Part shown: piece after piece, positions 60,024 to 64,000 of the stretch
How positions within the stretch are numbered: the first letter of the stretch is position 1
How the letters are laid out: the number at the start of each line of letters is the position of its first letter
Source: Falsiroseomonas ponticola
GTDB lineage: Bacteria > Pseudomonadota > Alphaproteobacteria > Acetobacterales > Acetobacteraceae
Length of the DNA: 64,000 bases
Reading direction: 5' to 3'
Assembly: GCF_016805305.1 (NCBI RefSeq)
Contig: NZ_JAERQN010000002.1
Span: 62,001-126,000, forward strand
Notes under the pieces: model-generated
Told to the model about the DNA's origin: nothing
Seen by the model: only the letters and a program-made list of their open reading frames with translations
Databases searched by the model: none
Position numbers and translations under genes: made by a program

Positions 60024-60029
60024 TCAGGC
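59961..60029 (-). repeat. 3'-end repeat, copy 2 (after tctA)
   Basis: The core is a perfect hairpin GCGGAAATGC (59991-60000), GTCA, GCATTTCCGC (60005-60014). It ends 9 bases before the tctA stop codon (60024-60026), the same distance as in copy 1. Left flank GGCCGCGCCGGC and right flank TATCAGGC match copy 1. The variable stem bases change on both sides together. Confidence 0.65.
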
Positions 60030-61502
60030 CCTCGCCGCGCGCAGCCCTCGGGCCAGCAGCGGCCACAGCAGCCCGGCCAGCGTCACCACGATCAGCGTCA
60101 TCGCGATCGGGCGACCCAGGAAGCCGGTCAGGTCATCGCCGAAGATGATGAGGGACTGCTTCAGCGTCTCCTCCACCATGCCGCCCAGCACAAGGCCCAT
60201 GATGAGCGGGGCGGGGGAGAAGCCGGCGCGGCGGAACAGCAGGCCGACGAAGCCCGCCACCATCATCACCCAGACATCGCCCATGGACTGGTTCGGCCCA
60301 TAGGCGCCGATCAGCGACAGCGCGAAGACGGAGGGCCAGAGGAAGGCGGGCGGGATCAGGCTGATGCGGGCGAAGAGCTTCGCCATGGTCAGCCCCATCA
60401 CCAGGTAGAAGATGTTGGCCGCGAGCATGGAGGCGAAGACGGCGTAGAGCAGCGTCGGCTGTTCCGTGAACAGATGCGGCCCCGGCCGCACGCCCTGCAC
60501 GATCAGGCCCGCCAGGATGATGGCGGTGGTGGCGCTGCCCGGAATCCCCAGGGCCAGCGTCGGCACCATGGATCCGCCGACGGCGGCGTTGTTCGCGGCT
60601 TCCGGCCCGGCCACGCCCTCGATGCTGCCATGGCCGAATTCATGCTTGTGCTTCGACCAGCGCCGCGTCTCGTTGTAGCCGATCAGGGCGGCCGTCGTCG
60701 CACCAAGGGCCGGCAGCGCGCCGATGAAGGTGCCGATGCCACTCCCGATCCAGATGGAACGCCAGCATTTGCGCATCTCCGCCCAGCCCGGCACGCGCGC
60801 GGCATCGAGCGCGATGATGGCGGGCTTGCCGAGCCGCCGCGTCGCCTGGTCCAGCATCTCGCCGACCGCGAAAAGCCCGATGAGCACAGGGACGAAGCCG
60901 ATGCCGTCCGACAGTTCCATGACACCGAAGGCGTAGCGCTCCACGCCGGTGGTCAGGTCCATCCCCACGGTCGCGATCAGCAGGCCGAGCGCCGCCGCCA
61001 TCAGGTTCTTCAGCGCGCTGTCGCCGCCGATCGCCGCGCACATGGACAGGCCGAAGAGCGCGAGGGCGAAATACTCCGGCGGCCCGAAGGAATAGGCGGC
61101 GCGCGCCAGCAGCGGCGCCGCGATGATCAGCACGATGACGCTGACGATGCCGCCGATGGCGCTGGAGATCGCGGACATGCCGAGCGCGAGCCCCGCCTGC
61201 CCCTTCTCCGCCATCTTGAAGCCCTCCAGCGCCGTGGCGCTGGCCGAGGGATCGCCCGGGGCATTCACCATGATGGCGGTGATCGAGCCGCCGAAATTGG
61301 CGGCGCAGTAGATGGCGCCGAGGAAGCAGATGGCGGGGATGGGGCCCATGGCGATGGTCATGGGCAGCATCAGCGCGATGGTGGTGGAGCCGCTGATGCC
61401 GGGCAGCGCGCCCACGAAGATGCCGAGCACGGTGCCCGCCAGCACCATCAGTATGACATAGGGATCGACCAGGATGGCGAGCCCGCCGAGGAACGCTTCC
61501 AA
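60024..61502 (-). CDS. tctA: Tripartite tricarboxylate transporter large membrane subunit
   Basis: The 492-residue permease has about 12 membrane segments. TctA landmarks include 'VGALPGISGSTTIALMLP' near residues 30-48, 'GGSITAIMVNAPGDPSASATALEG' (in part), 'GPEAANNAAVGGSMVPTLALGIPGSATTAI' (in part) and 'GLVLGGMVEETLKQSL'. With TctB and TctC it imports a carboxylate. tctB lies 4 bases upstream. Confidence 0.93.
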   Translation of the reverse strand: MEAFLGGLAILVDPYVILMVLAGTVLGIFVGALPGISGSTTIALMLPMTIAMGPIPAICFLGAIYCAANFGGSITAIMVNAPGDPSASATALEGFKMAEKGQAGLALGMSAISSAIGGIVSVIVLIIAAPLLARAAYSFGPPEYFALALFGLSMCAAIGGDSALKNLMAAALGLLIATVGMDLTTGVERYAFGVMELSDGIGFVPVLIGLFAVGEMLDQATRRLGKPAIIALDAARVPGWAEMRKCWRSIWIGSGIGTFIGALPALGATTAALIGYNETRRWSKHKHEFGHGSIEGVAGPEAANNAAVGGSMVPTLALGIPGSATTAIILAGLIVQGVRPGPHLFTEQPTLLYAVFASMLAANIFYLVMGLTMAKLFARISLIPPAFLWPSVFALSLIGAYGPNQSMGDVWVMMVAGFVGLLFRRAGFSPAPLIMGLVLGGMVEETLKQSLIIFGDDLTGFLGRPIAMTLIVVTLAGLLWPLLARGLRAARA

Positions 61503-61506
61503 GACC

Positions 61507-61965
61507 CTATCCCCCGAACAGCATGCCGCCCGGCAGGGTCAGCCTGAAGACCTTCACGAAGACCAGCCAGATGACGAGCGTCATGCCGAGCGAGACGCCC
61601 GCCAGCAGCGGCCAGCGCCTCTCCCCCCACAGCCAGCCGGCCACCGCCAGGAAGGCCGCGATGGTGCCGAGCATGCCGATCACCGCCATCAGCGGCACGG
61701 CGGCGAGGCAGGCGGCGAAGATGGCGATGGCGTCGCCGCGGATCGGCGGCGCCATCTCCGGGTCGCGCGGCCCCGATGGCTGCAGGAACAGCGCCACCGC
61801 CATCGCCGCCATCACCAGGCAGATGAGGCGCGGGAACTCCACCGCGCCGAGGCCCGGCAGCCCCTCCGGCACCGGATCGAAGCCCCAGGTCGCGGCGAAG
61901 GCCGCCACCGCGACCGCCCCGACGCCGAGCGCGGCCGCCTGGTTCGTCCCGAAGCGGCTGGTCAT
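61507..61965 (-). CDS. tctB: Tripartite tricarboxylate transporter small membrane subunit
   Basis: The 152-residue protein has four hydrophobic helices separated by a central polar loop ('PSGPRDPEMAPPIRGDA'), the usual TctB layout ('LPGLGAVEFPRLICLVMAAMAV' in the first half). Its start overlaps the tctC stop by 4 bases. The sequence is weakly conserved in this family, so the call rests on size, topology and position between tctC and tctA. Confidence 0.85.
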   Translation of the reverse strand: MTSRFGTNQAAALGVGAVAVAAFAATWGFDPVPEGLPGLGAVEFPRLICLVMAAMAVALFLQPSGPRDPEMAPPIRGDAIAIFAACLAAVPLMAVIGMLGTIAAFLAVAGWLWGERRWPLLAGVSLGMTLVIWLVFVKVFRLTLPGGMLFGG

Positions 61966-62930
61966 CCCCGCAGCAGGCCGAGCGCGGTCAGGGCTTCGCG
62001 CCCGTCATTGTTGAAGCCCGCGAGCTGCGCGGCCCAGGCTTCCCGCCCCGTGACGCTGTCCGGCGCCTGGCCCGTATTCTCCAGGTAGGTCTTGTAGATG
62101 GGGCCGGACATGGCGCGGATCAGGCCCTGTTCCAGCCGCGCGACGCGATCCTCCGGCGTGCCCTTCAGCACGCAGAAGCCGCGCAGCGTGTAGCCCGTGG
62201 CATCGATGCCGAGCTCCTTCGCCGTCGGCAATTCGCCGAAGGCGGCGATGCGCGTATCGGCCAGCGACATCAGCGGGCGGAGTTCGCCGGCGCGGAGCTG
62301 CGCCTCGGCCTCGCCGGGGTTGACCACGGCGGTGTCGATGTTGCCGCCGACCAGGTTGATCACGATCTCGCCGCCACCGCGGAAGGGCACGAGGGTGGGG
62401 CGCTGGAGGCCGGCGGCGCGGCCGAAGGCGAAGATGGTGACGTGATCGACGCCGCCGACATGGGTGCCGCCGAAGCGCAGGCTGCGGGCCTTGCCGGCCG
62501 CGATCAGGTCCGCCGGCGTGCGGAAGGGGCTGTCGCGCCGCACCAGCACCAGCTGCGGGTCCGCGGTGGCGCGCGCGACCGGGACCAGGTCCCCGAATTG
62601 CGGCAGGTTCGGGTTGCGCAGCTGCGTCAGCAGGTGGGTCTGCGTCACCAGGATGATGGTGTGGCCATCGGCCGGCTTGCTGGCGAGGTATTGCAGCGCC
62701 TGCGCGCCGCTGCCGGCGGTGCGGTTCACCACGATGAATTCCTGCCCGAACTCGGCCGGCGCCTGCACCATCATCATCCGCGCGGTGATGTCCGTGCCGC
62801 CGCCGACGCCGGCATGGGTCACGACCTCGATGGTGCGGGAGGGGAAGCGTTCCTGCGCCCTAGCCGGCGCGGCGAGCCCCGCCGCCGCGCCGGCCAGCAG
62901 CAGGTGGCGGCGATGGATCGTCCTGGTCAT
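61962..62930 (-). CDS. tctC: Tripartite tricarboxylate transporter binding protein
   Basis: The 322-residue protein has a signal peptide (MTRTIHRRHLLLAGAAAGLAA, in part; cut near ARAQ). The core reads 'FPSRTIEVVTHAGVGGGTDIT', with a diverged 'GVGGGTD' in place of 'PGGGTD', then 'VVNRTAGSGAQALQYLAS' and 'LVPFRGGGEIVINLVGGNID'. It is the dedicated receptor of the tctCBA set. GGGAGA precedes the ATG at 62928-62930. The GntR gene upstream runs 71 bases into it in another frame. Confidence 0.88.
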   Translation of the reverse strand: MTRTIHRRHLLLAGAAAGLAAPARAQERFPSRTIEVVTHAGVGGGTDITARMMMVQAPAEFGQEFIVVNRTAGSGAQALQYLASKPADGHTIILVTQTHLLTQLRNPNLPQFGDLVPVARATADPQLVLVRRDSPFRTPADLIAAGKARSLRFGGTHVGGVDHVTIFAFGRAAGLQRPTLVPFRGGGEIVINLVGGNIDTAVVNPGEAEAQLRAGELRPLMSLADTRIAAFGELPTAKELGIDATGYTLRGFCVLKGTPEDRVARLEQGLIRAMSGPIYKTYLENTGQAPDSVTGREAWAAQLAGFNNDGREALTALGLLRG

Positions 62931-63705
62931 CGTCGTTCTCTCCCTTTCGCCCTTTGCCGGGCGTTGTTGTCTGATGCGTGGTCGTGGCATCCGTCGCCTG
63001 GAAGCGGCGCTTGCCGCCGGCGATATGCGCTTCCCCCGCCGCGCGCGCGGCCGGCGCATCGCCGGCGGCGATGGCCTTCAGGATGGCGGCGTGTTCCGCA
63101 TTGCTCTCCCGCATGTTCTCGGGCTGCACCAGCGCGCGGCGGCGGAACAGGTGAAGCTCGTTGCCGAGATCCTCGTAGAGGCGCTGGGACCGGGGCCCGC
63201 CGCCGAAGCCGAGCAGGGCGGTGTGGAAGTCGAGGTTGGCGGCGTAGTAGCTGGGCGGGTCGTCGGCGCGCCGCGCCGCATCCATGCGCTTCACCAGCGC
63301 GCGCAAGGCCGCCAGCTGCGGCGGCGTGGCGGATTCCGCGAGCCGCGCGCAGGCCAGGCCCGTGATGGCGGCGCGCAGGTCGTAGATCTCCAGCGCTTCC
63401 TGCGCGCTGACGGTGCGGACATAGGAGCCCTGGTTGCGCACCGCGACGACCAGGCCCGAACGCTCCAGCCCCCGCACCGCTTCGCGCACCGGGCCGCGGG
63501 AGACGCGGAGCTGGGCGGCCAGCTGCTGCTCGTTCAGCCTCTCCCCGGCCGGCAGGGCGCCGGAGAGGATCATGCGTTCGAGTTCCTGGGCGACGAGGGA
63601 GGCGAGCGAGCGCGTGCGCACGATGTCCAGCGCGCTGGGCGCGGGTGCAGCACCGGCTTGGGCCATCTCCTCCATGCCTTGGAGCGTGCCGTTGCGAACT
63701 GCCAT
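62860..63705 (-). CDS. GntR-family transcriptional regulator (FCD/FadR type)
   Basis: The 281-residue repressor has a GntR winged helix ('LERMILSGALPAGERLNEQQLAAQL' in part, 'VSRGPVREAVRGLERSGLVVAVRNQGSYV' in part) and an FCD ligand domain ('DLRAAITGLACARLAE', 'HTALLGFGG', 'EHAAILKAIAAGDAPAARAA'). It lies directly upstream of tctCBA and probably controls it. The last 45 or so residues ('TTTPGKGRKGENDDDQDDP...') are unlike the family and overlap the tctC start by 71 bases, which suggests a lost stop or a frameshift near the end. The start may instead be one of two internal ATGs close by. Confidence 0.83.
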   Translation of the reverse strand: MAVRNGTLQGMEEMAQAGAAPAPSALDIVRTRSLASLVAQELERMILSGALPAGERLNEQQLAAQLRVSRGPVREAVRGLERSGLVVAVRNQGSYVRTVSAQEALEIYDLRAAITGLACARLAESATPPQLAALRALVKRMDAARRADDPPSYYAANLDFHTALLGFGGGPRSQRLYEDLGNELHLFRRRALVQPENMRESNAEHAAILKAIAAGDAPAARAAGEAHIAGGKRRFQATDATTTHQTTTPGKGRKGENDDDQDDPSPPPAAGRRGGGARRAG

Positions 63706-63715
63706 CTGTCAACAG
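63706..63715. promoter_or_regulatory. Possible GntR operator between gntR and the divergent CoA-transferase gene
   Basis: CTGTCAACAG (63706-63715) is a palindrome with CTGT/ACAG half-sites immediately next to the gntR start codon. It contains TTGACA on the minus strand. The 77-base gap serves two divergent genes, so a single site could control both. Evidence is short-motif only. Confidence 0.35.
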
Positions 63716-63782
63716 TTGGCGCGGGCGGATTTGCGCCGGCGGGGGGCGGTGCTAGACAGGCCGGGTCCAGGAGAACCCGCCG

Positions 63783-64000
63783 ATGAGCCCCACCCCCCAA
63801 GCGTCCTCCGCCCTGTCGCGCTTCACGGTGCTCGACCTGACCCGCGTCCGCTCCGGCCCCACCTGTGTGCGCCAGCTGGCCGATTGGGGCGCCAACGTCA
63901 TCAAGATCGAATTGCCGCCCGCGCTCGACGAGGGCGACCCGATGGGCGGCCCGCGCGCGGGATCGGACTTCCAGAACCTGCACCGCAACAAGCGGGCGAT
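63783..64000 (+). CDS. Class III CoA-transferase (CaiB/BaiF family), N-terminal part
   Basis: The window ends inside this gene; 72 residues are visible. They give the family N-terminus: 'FTVLDLTRVRSGPTCVRQLADWGANVIKIE' (in part) and 'SDFQNLHRNKR', close to the usual 'G.Y...NR.KR' before the catalytic Asp region. These enzymes move CoA between carboxylic acids. It is divergent from gntR-tctCBA and may activate the acid imported by that transporter. Confidence 0.85.
   Translation, partial: MSPTPQASSALSRFTVLDLTRVRSGPTCVRQLADWGANVIKIELPPALDEGDPMGGPRAGSDFQNLHRNKRA

Overview
The window is about 70% GC and reads as a chromosomal segment of an alphaproteobacterium, most likely an Acetobacteraceae member of the Roseomonas type. 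The reasons are the very high GC, several tripartite-tricarboxylate (Bug/TctC) binding proteins, the chvI-pckA neighbourhood, HWE-type histidine kinase signalling, and a squalene-route C30 carotenoid cluster. I see no rRNA, CRISPR array, integrase or phage module. Genes are packed tightly, with many 4-base stop/start overlaps. The placement is inferred from gene content, not from a database search.

Layout. 1-5.8 kb: end of an unknown gene, an SsuA/NMT1-type binding protein, then a TetR-controlled DevBCA-type ABC exporter operon that ends in an isolated maleylacetate reductase. 5.9-10.7 kb: amino-acid binding protein, ChvI response regulator, HugZ-like protein, PEP carboxykinase, DUF2237. 10.7-17.3 kb: MFS transporter, DNA polymerase I, zinc-finger protein, an ABC ATPase and a lipoprotein hydrolase. 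17.3-21 kb: ParDE toxin-antitoxin, D-tartrate dehydratase, enoyl-CoA hydratase and a Bug protein whose ribosome binding site is buried in a hairpin. 21-30.5 kb: gamma-glutamyltransferase, 2-hydroxyacid dehydrogenase, a split TPP decarboxylase, a membrane protein, ethanolamine ammonia-lyase, cupin and amidase. 30.5-36.3 kb: a TRAP transporter with SMP-30 lactonase, uronate dehydrogenase and aldose epimerase, a likely uronate-use operon. 36.4-40.9 kb: DUF5872, a DUF3140/histone-H1-like fusion, a sarcosine-oxidase-like flavoprotein and an acyl-CoA dehydrogenase. 40.9-50.5 kb: the carotenoid cluster. 50.5-57.5 kb: acetyltransferase, tRNA-Leu, RlmM-like methyltransferase, DUF423, endonuclease V, a MITE-like insertion, FAH hydrolase, Bug protein, two GSTs and a phosphatase. 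57.6-64 kb: HWE histidine kinase, tctCBA with its GntR regulator, and the start of a class III CoA-transferase.

How the genes work together. In the carotenoid cluster a single fused HpnC-HpnD protein and HpnE should make squalene from farnesyl diphosphate. Two CrtN/CrtP-type flavoproteins would desaturate and oxidise it. An aldehyde dehydrogenase, a glycosyltransferase and an acyltransferase could then turn the end group into an acylated glycosyl ester. In the TRAP operon an imported uronate would be oxidised to a lactone and opened to an aldarate.

The most unusual features are: (i) the HpnC-HpnD fusion in a self-contained C30 carotenoid cluster; (ii) a 161-bp MITE-like element inserted exactly in the TAA that ends one gene and begins the next gene's ribosome binding site, leaving endonuclease V with no normal start codon of its own; (iii) a dispersed two-hairpin repeat whose stems differ in sequence but stay paired; (iv) a second repeat placed at the same distance from two stop codons; (v) a DUF3140 gene fused in frame to an H1-like tail that keeps its own strong internal ribosome binding site; and (vi) a perfect 12-bp hairpin that hides a Shine-Dalgarno sequence.
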